A stretch of 31,893 nucleotides of DNA from Actinomycetes bacterium (lineage in GTDB: Bacteria > Actinomycetota > Actinomycetes > Mycobacteriales > Mycobacteriaceae): assembly GCA_023417985.1 (NCBI GenBank), contig JAEZDV010000223.1, positions 1 through 31,893 of the forward strand. Reading direction: 5' to 3'. How positions within the stretch are numbered: position 1 is the first letter of the stretch; every line of letters begins with the position of its first letter. Position numbers and translations under genes: made by a program. Positions 24,531 to 31,893 of this stretch are shown one piece after another. The notes under the pieces were generated by a model. The model was not told where the DNA came from and did not search any database. It was given only the letters and a program-made list of their open reading frames with translations.

Positions 24531-25136
24531 TCAGTCGACGGGCAGGTCTCCGGTTTCGGCGCCGAAGGCCGCAAGTTCCTGGCGGACCACGTCGAAGGCC
24601 ATGCCCTGCCCGAAGCCGCGCCTGGCCAGCATTCCCACCAGCCGCCGCACCACCTTGTCACGCTCGAGCGCACGTTCGCGTCGATCGCCCTCGGTGGCCG
24701 GCGGCGGCTGGGTGCGGAGCTTCTTTCGGACCAGTTCGACGGCGCGCTCCCGTTCGTCGTCGCTGCCGATCTGCTCGAGAGCAGCTTCGGCATGATCGGC
24801 GTCGACGCCCTTGCGTCGCAACTCGAGCGCGATCGCGCGCTTTCCCCTCCCGGAGTACAGGTGTCGCGACCGCACCCACTGCTCGGCGAAATCCGCGTCG
24901 TCGATCAACCCGACCTCGGTGAGACGATCGAGAGTGCGTTCCGCGACCTCGGGCGTGAAGCCCTTCTGTTCGAGCTTCGCGGCGAGTTCGGCGCGGCTGC
25001 GAGCGCGGTCCGTCAGCAGACGGAGGCAGACATCCTTCGCCTGCGCCTCCGTTCCCCCTCCCGGCTCCGTGCCGCCGGTGCCCCGGTCGGCGCTGGGCCC
25101 GCGACCGTTCCTGCGTCGTGTGCTGCTCTCATCCAT
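24531..25136 (-). CDS. recX: RecA regulatory protein RecX
   Basis: All-helical regulator of 201 aa that binds RecA filaments and limits recombinase activity. Conserved blocks: CLRLLTDRARSRAELAAKL, VAERTLDRLTEVGLIDDADFAEQWV and GRGKRAIALELRRKGV. The first 40 residues are Arg/Gly-rich and poorly conserved. ATG at 25136 is chosen; the frame stays open to 25241 but that stretch holds a stable hairpin. The ribosome site is weak (AGGGTCCGG). It lies downstream of recA on the same strand and is probably expressed by read-through past the hairpin. Confidence 0.9.
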   Translation of the reverse strand: MDESSTRRRNGRGPSADRGTGGTEPGGGTEAQAKDVCLRLLTDRARSRAELAAKLEQKGFTPEVAERTLDRLTEVGLIDDADFAEQWVRSRHLYSGRGKRAIALELRRKGVDADHAEAALEQIGSDDERERAVELVRKKLRTQPPPATEGDRRERALERDKVVRRLVGMLARRGFGQGMAFDVVRQELAAFGAETGDLPVD

Positions 25137-25199
25137 GATCCGGACCCTAGACGAGGACACCGACCGATCCGGGCCGGCACAGTCCGGCCTCGATACGAC

Positions 25200-25229
25200 G
25201 TAGGGACCGACCTTGCGGCCGATCCCTAC
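25200..25229 (-). terminator. GNRA-capped hairpin between recA and recX
   Basis: On the minus strand GTAGGGAT pairs with GTCCCTAC and CGGCC with GGTCG, giving a 13-bp stem with two G-U pairs closed by a GCAA tetraloop. It starts 21 nt after the recA stop. E. coli has a hairpin in the same place that lets only a fraction of recA transcripts reach recX. A similar attenuator role here is inference; no U-tract follows. Confidence 0.6.
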
Positions 25230-25249
25230 CGTCGCGAGCACCTGGCAGC

Positions 25250-26290
<1,041 letters not shown>

Positions 26291-26329
26291 GTTGGTCCCC
26301 TTCATCGAATCTCGTCCTGCTTGTCTACG

Positions 26330-26352
26330 ACGTTAGAAGCCGGTACCGACAA
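26330..26352 (-). promoter_or_regulatory. recA promoter P1, RecA-NDp (PafBC-type) motif
   Basis: On the minus strand TTGTCGGTA (26352-26344), eight bases, then TAACGT (26335-26330). This fits the mycobacterial RecA-independent damage motif TTGTCRGTG-N8-TANNNT except for the ninth base. It sits 40 nt before the recA start, as in mycobacteria. Confidence 0.7.
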
Positions 26353-26379
26353 GTTCGCTGCGGCGAGCACAGAACGTCT

Positions 26380-26410
26380 CTTCTGTGGATGGATTCGCTT
26401 CTGTGGACGG
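26380..26410. repeat. 13-bp direct repeat between the two recA promoters
   Basis: CTTCTGTGGATGG (26380-26392) and CTTCTGTGGACGG (26398-26410) differ at one base and are 18 bp apart, between the LexA box and P1. The role is unknown. Confidence 0.5.
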
Positions 26411-26433
26411 CGTCGTCACCGCCCGGCCACACC

Positions 26434-26456
26434 AGCATAGCCGAACATCTGTTCGA
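26434..26456 (-). promoter_or_regulatory. recA promoter P2 with LexA (SOS) box
   Basis: TCGAACAGATGTTCGG on the minus strand (26456-26441) matches the actinobacterial SOS box TCGAAC-N4-GTTCGA except for the last base. TATGCT (26439-26434), one base downstream, is a good -10. LexA binding here would block this promoter until DNA damage. Confidence 0.8.
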
Positions 26457-26497
26457 ATACCCCGATTCGGTCACCCGTGGTGCGCTTCGCGCGCCGG

Positions 26498-26692
26498 TCA
26501 CCGCCGCGCGGGCGGCACGTCGAACTCCTCGCACAGAGCCCGCCACACCTCCCGCGGTTCCTGGCCGGCCTCGATCGCCTCGGCAGCGGTACGGCCGCCG
26601 AGTTCGAGGAGCACGTGGTCTCGCAGCAGGGCGTCCCCGTGCATCTGCCCGAATTCGTCTCGGACCATCTCGTGGAATTCCGTCAAGCGCAC
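26498..26692 (-). CDS. DUF3046 protein, Rv2738c-like
   Basis: Small soluble protein of 64 aa that begins RLTEFHEMVRDEFG and ends WRALCEEFDVPPARR, the hallmark of DUF3046, found just upstream of recA in Mycobacteriales. The middle reads DHVLLELGGRTAAEAIEAG. The function is unknown. The start is ambiguous among three nearby GTG codons (26701, 26698, 26692); 26692 gives the family-typical N-terminus (V/M-RLTEFH), and no ribosome site decides it. recA follows after about 207 bp that contain two promoters. Confidence 0.85.
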   Translation of the reverse strand: MRLTEFHEMVRDEFGQMHGDALLRDHVLLELGGRTAAEAIEAGQEPREVWRALCEEFDVPPARR

Positions 26693-26764
26693 GCGCACCA
26701 CGGTAGTCGCCCGCGCCAGGTCCGGCGCCGCACCCGCTCGCGGCATTTCGGTTCCGCCCGAATC

Positions 26765-27910
26765 TCAGTGCAGAACCGCTTCACACACCGCGACCGGGTC
26801 TTCGACGCTGTCTGCGGTGGCGGCCGCGGCACGGGCGGCGGCCGCGAACTCCGGCTTCGACAGGACGGCATCCACCGCGGTCCGCACCGCTCCCGCATCG
26901 AGTGGCCGCACCACCACGGCACTACCCTGCCGGGCGGCCCGGTTCGCCAGTTCCCATTGGTCACCTTCACCGGGGACGACCACCGCGGGCACTCCGGCAC
27001 TCAGCGCCTTCGCAAGCATTCCGTGTCCCCCGCCGCACACCACCACGTCCGCGGCGGGGAGCAGCACGTCCTGGCGGCCGCGACCCGCGACCGCCCAGTC
27101 CGGCAGTGAGCCCGGCGGCGGGTCGAGCATGGTGGCCACGACCCGCATCCCCGCGCCGGCCAGTCCCTCGCACACCGCCTCGACCATTCCCACGACACCC
27201 GTCGTGGCGGTCGACGGTGCCACCATCACCAGCGGCCCGGTGCCGGGTGGGGGTTCGAGCACCACGTCCGTGGGCTCCCACAGCAGTGGGCCCACGACGT
27301 GGGCGTTCGCAGGCCAGTCGGGCCGGGACACCTCGAGTGCGGGCAGGGTCGCGATGAGCCGCGCCCGGGGTCCGGGATCGTCGGCCGGCAGACCGATTCC
27401 GACTCGCGCAGCCGCCCGCTCGCGCTCACCCTGGCGCACCGACCGGGCGGTCATCGCCCTGAGGATGCTGTCCCGCGCCCGTCCCCCCAGACCGGTGCCC
27501 ACGGCCAGCCCGCTTCCGATCGGTGGCAACCCGCGCGAGGGACGGTAGAGCGGATGCGGCGACAACTCGACCCAGGGGATCCCGAGCCGCTCGGCAGCCA
27601 TTCCTCCCCCGGAGGTGATCACGTCGGACACCACGAGGTCCGGAAGCAGGGCGCTGAGGTCCTGGAGCATCTCCGTCGCGATATGAGCGGCGCGTGCGTG
27701 GATCTTGGATCCGGCGTCGGAGTCGTCGTCGTCGGCCCGCGGAGCGAGACCCTTCAGTTCCGCGACCGTCACTCCCGGCACGTCGATACCGAACCAGCGC
27801 TTGCCGGTGAACAGAATCGCCTCGTGACCGGCCGCCGCGAAACGGCGCGACAGTTCGATCGCCGGAACCGCGTGCCCCGCATCGGGTCCTGCTACCACCG
27901 CCACTCGCAC
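26765..27910 (-). CDS. GT-B glycosyltransferase, Rv2739c-like
   Basis: Cytoplasmic or membrane-peripheral transferase of 381 aa, related to family 1 (MGT/EryCIII-type) glycosyltransferases. The N-terminal VAVVAGPDAGHAVPAIELSRRF is the acceptor-domain start. The C-terminal nucleotide-sugar domain shows VMVAPSTATTG and VVVCGGGHGMLAKALSAGVP (about 306-325) followed by VVPGEGDQWELANR, the donor-binding signature. Donor and acceptor are unknown. The start is GTG at 27910 (a second GTG follows two codons later), 40 bp after the PIG-L deacetylase stop, so the two probably form an operon, perhaps acting on the same sugar substrate (inference). Confidence 0.82.
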   Translation of the reverse strand: MRVAVVAGPDAGHAVPAIELSRRFAAAGHEAILFTGKRWFGIDVPGVTVAELKGLAPRADDDDSDAGSKIHARAAHIATEMLQDLSALLPDLVVSDVITSGGGMAAERLGIPWVELSPHPLYRPSRGLPPIGSGLAVGTGLGGRARDSILRAMTARSVRQGERERAAARVGIGLPADDPGPRARLIATLPALEVSRPDWPANAHVVGPLLWEPTDVVLEPPPGTGPLVMVAPSTATTGVVGMVEAVCEGLAGAGMRVVATMLDPPPGSLPDWAVAGRGRQDVLLPAADVVVCGGGHGMLAKALSAGVPAVVVPGEGDQWELANRAARQGSAVVVRPLDAGAVRTAVDAVLSKPEFAAAARAAAATADSVEDPVAVCEAVLH

Positions 27911-27950
27911 GCAGATCAGACTGCCACACGCCGATCCGTCCGGCGCGCCT

Positions 27951-28670
27951 CTACCCCCCGACGGTGAACAGTTCGAACCCCACAGCACGCTCGGCGGGGA
28001 ACCCCGGCAGCGCCTGCGAGGCCATCTGTACCTGTGCCCGTGCCTGCTCGGCGGCATCCGTGGCACCCAATGCTTCGAGGTAGCGCCGGTGCGCGGCGAG
28101 CGAGCGCTCGGCGATCTCGACGGTTTCCGTGACGTCGACCGCGTGGGTCGGTGCCGTGGTGTTCACCGCGATCCAGCGCACCTGCGCCCACGGTTCGAGC
28201 CCATACCGCGTCAACTCCGGAAAGATCCACTCGTTGGCAGCGTCGGCCACCGCGTCGAGAACGCTGAGTCCGAGTATTCGATGGTCGGCGCTGTTGAGTG
28301 CTCCAGGGAACCACGTCGCTCCGAAGTGGAGCGTCACGACCATCTCCGGACGGTGCCGCCGGATCGCAGCAGCGATGTCTCGACGCAGGTCGAGCCCGGC
28401 GACGAGCCGCCCGTCGGGATGGCCCAGGAACTCGACCGAGTCGACCCCGACGATTCGGGCGGATTCCCGCTCCTCGTCCTCGCGCAACGGCGCCGAGCGC
28501 GACGGCGGAAGACCGGCGATACCCGCTTCACCGCTCGTTGCGAGCACGTACCGGATGTCCTTGCCCTGCCGGACCCATCGTGCGACCGCCGCCGCAGCGC
28601 CGTACTCGATGTCGTCCGGATGCGCCACCACCACGACGCCGCGGTGCCAGTCCTCGGGTACCGGTTCCAT
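27951..28670 (-). CDS. PIG-L/LmbE family deacetylase
   Basis: Zinc-dependent N-acetylglucosaminyl-type deacetylase of 239 aa. Metal ligands are visible: H17 and D20 in VVAHPDDIEYG and H130 in NSADHRILG. ATSGEAGIAG and FLGHPDGRL are further family blocks. It is shorter than the mycothiol enzymes MshB and Mca (about 290 aa), so I do not assign it to mycothiol. ATG at 28670 was chosen for the family-like N-terminus; the ribosome site (GTGGACGG) is weak. It precedes the glycosyltransferase gene by 40 bp, suggesting shared glycan or glycolipid chemistry. Confidence 0.85.
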   Translation of the reverse strand: MEPVPEDWHRGVVVVAHPDDIEYGAAAAVARWVRQGKDIRYVLATSGEAGIAGLPPSRSAPLREDEERESARIVGVDSVEFLGHPDGRLVAGLDLRRDIAAAIRRHRPEMVVTLHFGATWFPGALNSADHRILGLSVLDAVADAANEWIFPELTRYGLEPWAQVRWIAVNTTAPTHAVDVTETVEIAERSLAAHRRYLEALGATDAAEQARAQVQMASQALPGFPAERAVGFELFTVGG

Positions 28671-28731
28671 CCGTCCACTATCCACCCCGCGGGTAGTCTC
28701 CCGCGCCGGTTCACGGCGCCACCCCACACGG

Positions 28732-28761
28732 GTGACCCGGCGGACCGTACCGCCGGGTCAC
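28732..28761. terminator. Terminator hairpin after the small membrane protein gene
   Basis: GTGACCCGGCGG (28732-28743) and CCGCCGGGTCAC (28750-28761) form a perfect 12-bp stem with a 6-nt loop. It is 21 nt past the stop of the small minus-strand gene and 62 nt before the deacetylase start, so it probably separates the two units. Confidence 0.7.
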
Positions 28762-28782
28762 AGTCGTTCTCCGTCGGAGCGT

Positions 28783-28959
28783 TCAGAAACGCGTGAGGTC
28801 GTCGTGCCTGTCCTTGCCCGACATCGCCTTGTACAGCAGATATCCACCGAAGATGATCGCGCTGAGCACGAGGATGCCGAACAGATGGTCGAACAGTGCG
28901 CCGATCACCGCGAGGCCGACCCACACGAGCGCGACCATTCCTACGATCTTCCAGAACAT
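28783..28959 (-). CDS. Small two-helix membrane protein
   Basis: Protein of 58 aa, nearly all hydrophobic, with two probable membrane helices (about 3-23 and 26-46) joined by a tight turn and a charged tail GKDRHDDLTRF. ATG at 28959 has GGAGA 4 nt upstream, clearly better than the longer in-frame start at 29040. It may be a stress-related membrane protein given the nearby pspM, but it is not a recognised Psp component. Function unknown. Confidence 0.7.
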   Translation of the reverse strand: MFWKIVGMVALVWVGLAVIGALFDHLFGILVLSAIIFGGYLLYKAMSGKDRHDDLTRF

Positions 28960-29097
28960 CGGGGTCTCCCACCTGGCACCTGAGGCACCGTCGTTGGCGT
29001 ACACATCGATCCTCACACCGTTGCGACGGAAAAACACCACGTCATCGCGTAGATCAGGAAAAGATCAGGGGATACCCGCAGACCGCCGGTCCGTGGT

Positions 29098-29116
29098 CTC
29101 GGGGGTGCACCCCGAG
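29098..29116. promoter_or_regulatory. Hairpin in the leader region of bioY
   Basis: CTCGGGG (29098-29104) pairs with CCCCGAG (29110-29116), loop GTGCA, 94 nt before the bioY start. Two AGATCAGG copies lie at 29051-29058 and 29062-29069. A regulatory role in biotin uptake is possible but not shown; no known biotin operator is recognised. Confidence 0.3.
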
Positions 29117-29209
29117 CGGGGGTGGTGGCGTGGAGAGCGTCCCGGACCCTTACGCTCTACACGTTCGACCCCGTCGTTACCCGATCCGCTGTCAGAAGGC
29201 TGAGAGAAC

Positions 29210-29806
29210 GTGTCCTCGACCCGTCGTATCCCTGCGCGCGATCTCGCGCAGATCGCTGTTTTCGCCGCTCTGATCATCGCGCTGGGTCTGCCCGGCCAGA
29301 TCAGCATCGGGTCGTCCGGCGTGCCCGTCACGCTCCAGTCCCTCGGTGTGATGCTGGCCGGTGCGCTGCTCGGCGCCCGCAAGGGCGTCCTGTCGGTCAC
29401 GACGGTGATCGTGCTCGGTCTCGCCCTGCCTGTGCTCGCCGGTGGCCGTACGACCCTCACGTCGCTCGCCGGACCCACCGCCGGCTTCCTGATCGGCTGG
29501 ATTCCTGCCGTCGCGGTGATCGGCTGGCTGAGCATGCGGATGCTCCCCCGGTACCGGACCGTCCTGGGTATCGGCGTGAACGTACTCGGCGGCATCGTCG
29601 TGCTGTACTCCGTCGGGATCGCCGGGATGGTTCTCCGCACGGACCTGACGGTGTGGGCCGCGGCCGCCGCGAACGTCGCCTTCCTGCCGGGAGACCTGAT
29701 CAAAGCGGTCGTCGCGGCCACGGTCGCCGCACAGGTGCATCGCGCGTATCCGGCACTGTTGTCCGCGGGGGTCGCGCAGCGGTCCGCAGCCGAACCGACG
29801 CACTGA
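29210..29806 (+). CDS. bioY: Biotin transporter substrate-binding subunit
   Basis: S component of the biotin ECF transporter, 198 aa, integral membrane with about six helices. The N-terminal DLAQIAVFAALIIALG, the block VPVTLQSLGVMLAGALLG (38-55) and FLPGDLIKAVVAA near the C-terminus are BioY hallmarks; biotin binding is by the helical bundle. The start is GTG at 29210, with an AAGGCTGAGAGA stretch upstream. It leads a three-gene unit with bioM and bioN, gap 20 bp. Confidence 0.94.
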   Translation: MSSTRRIPARDLAQIAVFAALIIALGLPGQISIGSSGVPVTLQSLGVMLAGALLGARKGVLSVTTVIVLGLALPVLAGGRTTLTSLAGPTAGFLIGWIPAVAVIGWLSMRMLPRYRTVLGIGVNVLGGIVVLYSVGIAGMVLRTDLTVWAAAAANVAFLPGDLIKAVVAATVAAQVHRAYPALLSAGVAQRSAAEPTH

Positions 29807-29826
29807 CAGACGGAAGCGTCCCGTCG

Positions 29827-30507
29827 ATGAGCGAAATCTGCTTCCGGCAGGTCCGTCACTCCTACGGTGACCGGACCGTCCTCGACGGCATCGACCTGAC
29901 GTTGACCCAGCAGCGGATCGGGATCGTGGGCGCGAACGGCAGCGGCAAGTCGACTCTCGCGCGAATGATCAACGGCCTCGTGGTGCCGTCCGGCGGTTCC
30001 GTGACGGTCGACGGGTTGGACACGGCCAAGAAAGGCCGGGAAGTCCGCAGACGCGTCGGATTCGTCTTCACCGACCCCGACCACCAGATCGTGATGCCGA
30101 CCGTGTCCGAAGACGTGGCCTTCTCCCTGCGACGCAGCGGGCTCGGAAAAGTGGAGCGTGCCGAGCGGGTCCGGGAGGTGCTCGACAAGTTCGGTCTCGC
30201 CGGCCATCACGATCATCCCAGCCACCTGCTCTCGGGGGGCCAGAAGCAGCTTCTCGCGCTGGCGGCGATCATGGTCACCGATCCGGACGTGCTGGTAGCC
30301 GACGAACCCACCACGTTGCTGGACCTGCGGAACACCAAACTGATCGCGCGCACGTTCGCCGCGCTCCGCCAGCAGTTGGTGGTCGTGACCCACAATCTGG
30401 AGCTGCTCGCCGATTTCGACCGGGTGATCGTCGTGGATTCCGGGCAGATCGCCGCCGACGACGAGCCCCGGCCGGCTCTCGCCTTCTACCGACAGCTGAT
30501 CGGGTGA
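29827..30507 (+). CDS. bioM: Biotin ECF transporter ATPase
   Basis: Energy-coupling ATPase of 226 aa (CbiO-type). Walker A is GANGSGKST (35-43), the signature LSGGQKQLLALA, Walker B VLVADEPTTLLD and H-loop VVTHNLELL. The Q-loop region has TDPDHQIVMPTVSEDVAFS, typical of ECF A components. ATG at 29827 has CGGAAG about 10 nt upstream. The stop overlaps bioN (GTGA). Context with bioY and bioN supports the biotin assignment over cobalt or nickel. Confidence 0.92.
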   Translation: MSEICFRQVRHSYGDRTVLDGIDLTLTQQRIGIVGANGSGKSTLARMINGLVVPSGGSVTVDGLDTAKKGREVRRRVGFVFTDPDHQIVMPTVSEDVAFSLRRSGLGKVERAERVREVLDKFGLAGHHDHPSHLLSGGQKQLLALAAIMVTDPDVLVADEPTTLLDLRNTKLIARTFAALRQQLVVVTHNLELLADFDRVIVVDSGQIAADDEPRPALAFYRQLIG

Positions 30508-31109
30508 ACACCTTCGGTCTCTACCACCCGGGGACGTCGATTCTGCATCGGCTTCCCGCCGGGCCGAAACTCGTGGTCACCGCAGCCGTGATCGTGGTCC
30601 TGAGCCTGTGGGTCCGGCAGCCCTGGCAAGTGATACCGGCGGCGGTGCTCGCGGTGATCGCGTACTCGACGGCGCGGATACCGCTGCGGCTCACCGTGGT
30701 CCAGTTGCGTCCGATCGTATGGATGCTTGCGTTCGTCGGCACCTTCCAGTGGATCGTCGCGGGGTGGGAACGTGCCGTAGTGATCTGCGGTTCGCTGCTC
30801 GTGGCCGTCGCGCTCGCTGCTCTCGTCACCCTCACGACCCGGATGACGGACATGCTCGACGCGATCGTCACCGCCGCGCGACCGCTCCGCCGCGTCGGCG
30901 TCGACCCGGACCGGGTCGGCCTCGTCCTCGTGATGACCATCCGTGCGATTCCCCTGCTGGGCACGGTCGTCGCCCGGGTCACCGAAGCGCGGAAGGCACG
31001 GGGTCTCGGATTCTCGCTGCGCGCGCTGGTCGTGCCGGTCGTGGTCGGCGCGCTCATGACCGCCGAAGCCATGGGGGAAGCACTCGCCGCCCGTGGCGTC
31101 GACGACTGA
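30504..31109 (+). CDS. bioN: Biotin ECF transporter transmembrane subunit
   Basis: T component (EcfT) of 201 aa with about five helices. It has the YHPGTSILHRLPAGPKL start typical of the family and two coupling motifs: ARKARGL (about 162-168) and the C-terminal AARGVDD. These Ala-Arg-Gly helices contact the ATPase. GTG start in a GTGA overlap with bioM. The last plus-strand gene, it ends 33 bp from the convergent pspM stop without an obvious hairpin. Confidence 0.92.
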   Translation: MNTFGLYHPGTSILHRLPAGPKLVVTAAVIVVLSLWVRQPWQVIPAAVLAVIAYSTARIPLRLTVVQLRPIVWMLAFVGTFQWIVAGWERAVVICGSLLVAVALAALVTLTTRMTDMLDAIVTAARPLRRVGVDPDRVGLVLVMTIRAIPLLGTVVARVTEARKARGLGFSLRALVVPVVVGALMTAEAMGEALAARGVDD

Positions 31110-31142
31110 AGGACACCATCCGCGCCCCGTTGCACCACCCGG

Positions 31143-31877
31143 CTAGGAACGGTCCCGGTACGGTCGTTCGATCCGGGCGACCTCCTGCCACGACAGAGCC
31201 CAGCTCTCGAGCTTGTCCGAGGTGGTGATCAGTTCGGCCCGATGCTGTTCGAGCAGGGCCATCGAGCGACTGCTCTCGGGTGCGGCGGCCAGGCGCGCAG
31301 CGGCCGCGACGAGTTCTTCGAACTGATCGACGCCCGACTCGAGTCGCTGTCCTGCTGCGGTGATCGCGGTGTCGAGGTGCGCGCCTGCGGCAGCGCTCCC
31401 GCGCGAGGCCGCTTCGAGAGCGACGACGTCTTCGACCACGGCGTCGAGCGCCGACGAGGCGGCACGCGCCGCCTCACCGATCTCCTCGAGATCGTCCGCG
31501 GCGACCGCACCCGACCGAGCGAGGACGCCGAGCAACCGGGCCAGGCTCTGTTCGTCGGCCGACAGTCTCTCCATGGGTGCGCGCGCAACAGATCCGCCGG
31601 GCGGCAGCTTCCGCAGGCCCGGTCCGGGCGGCGGCAACGGGACCGCATCGAGCCGGCGAAATGTCCGCACCGCCATGACTGCGGGCACGACGAAGGCAGC
31701 TGTCGCACCACCTGTAGCGACGATCGTCCAGTCGGGCGCCGAGGCGGCGATGAGCGTCGCCGTACCGAGACCGCCCGTGCCTCCGGCTACGCCGAACAAC
31801 CGAGCGCGGCGCCGGGCGCGGCGCTTCTTGCGCCGGAGTTTCGCGGCGGGATCACGCCAGCGGCGCGCGGCGTCCAT
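31143..31877 (-). CDS. pspM: PspM-like phage shock envelope-stress protein
   Basis: Membrane protein of at least 244 aa resembling M. tuberculosis PspM (Rv2743c). The very basic N-terminus (KLRRKKRRARRRARLFG) precedes two hydrophobic helices (about 28-47 and 50-68), then a long Ala/Glu-rich helical cytoplasmic region (100-230) suited to coiled-coil pairing. Partners known for the family are PspA and the regulator ClgR, which would lie beyond the right edge. The frame is open to the window edge, so the start at 31877, with a weak ribosome site, may be internal and the gene incomplete. Confidence 0.78.
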   Translation of the reverse strand: MDAARRWRDPAAKLRRKKRRARRRARLFGVAGGTGGLGTATLIAASAPDWTIVATGGATAAFVVPAVMAVRTFRRLDAVPLPPPGPGLRKLPPGGSVARAPMERLSADEQSLARLLGVLARSGAVAADDLEEIGEAARAASSALDAVVEDVVALEAASRGSAAAGAHLDTAITAAGQRLESGVDQFEELVAAAARLAAAPESSRSMALLEQHRAELITTSDKLESWALSWQEVARIERPYRDRS

Positions 31878-31893
31878 CGCAGCGCCGGTAGCG

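Noticed and set aside
25137..25241. Extension of recX to a start at 25241.
   Set aside because: The stretch contains the stable hairpin and no family-like sequence; ATG at 25136 is simpler, although its ribosome site is weak.
29195..29212. CTGAGA near the bioY start and GGGGTGC at 29102 recall parts of a TPP riboswitch (THI box).
   Set aside because: The two pieces are almost 100 nt apart, and the rest of the conserved core is missing. The downstream gene is biotin, not thiamine, transport.

Overview
The window is high-GC actinobacterial chromosome, most likely a Rhodococcus or a close relative in the Mycobacteriales. This rests on recognised proteins and gene order recalled from memory, not on a search. 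The right 60% follows the Mycobacterium tuberculosis stretch Rv2725c to Rv2743c (hflX, dapF, miaA, an Rv2728c-type protein, a DUF349 protein, an Rv2732c-type membrane protein, miaB, recX, recA, DUF3046, an Rv2739c-type glycosyltransferase, pspM). The gluABCD cluster beside recX-recA is the arrangement I recall from Corynebacterium glutamicum.

Left part (1-13 kb, accessory relative to M. tuberculosis). A FadE20-like acyl-CoA dehydrogenase lies downstream of an NCS2 uracil/xanthine permease and a five-repeat DUF2776-like membrane protein, all on the minus strand. Then comes a gene-poor stretch with a small beta-sandwich-type protein and a YoaK/DUF1275 membrane protein, both plus strand, separated by three gaps of 360-630 bp. 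Next is a complete fructose phosphotransferase system: ptsI (EI) on the minus strand, divergent from fruR-fruK-fruA-ptsH. The pathway runs PEP to EI to HPr to FruA, which imports fructose as fructose-1-phosphate, and FruK converts that to fructose-1,6-bisphosphate. The 110-bp divergent control region carries a clear ptsI promoter and helically phased repeats that look like a FruR operator.

Middle part (12-21 kb, housekeeping). A minus-strand operon runs Rv2728c-like, miaA, dapF, hflX, then an exported membrane-anchored propeller-like protein, with several stop/start overlaps. A DUF349 protein is transcribed the other way and ends at a strong bidirectional hairpin facing miaB and its coupled membrane protein. 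MiaA and MiaB act successively on A37 of tRNA.

Right part (21-31.9 kb). gluABCD (glutamate ABC importer) converges on recA-recX. recA has both a LexA box and a RecA-NDp/PafBC-type promoter. Upstream of recA lie DUF3046, a GT-B glycosyltransferase and a PIG-L deacetylase, then a small membrane protein. A complete bioY-bioM-bioN biotin ECF transporter follows on the plus strand, and pspM runs to the window edge.

I did not find a wholly new multi-gene system. The best leads are the phased fru operator, the altered EI active-site signature, the 18-bp tandem repeat that contains the miaA stop codon, the GNRA-capped hairpin between recA and recX, and the five-fold internal repeat of the DUF2776-like protein. 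No tRNA, rRNA, CRISPR array, insertion sequence or intein was seen.
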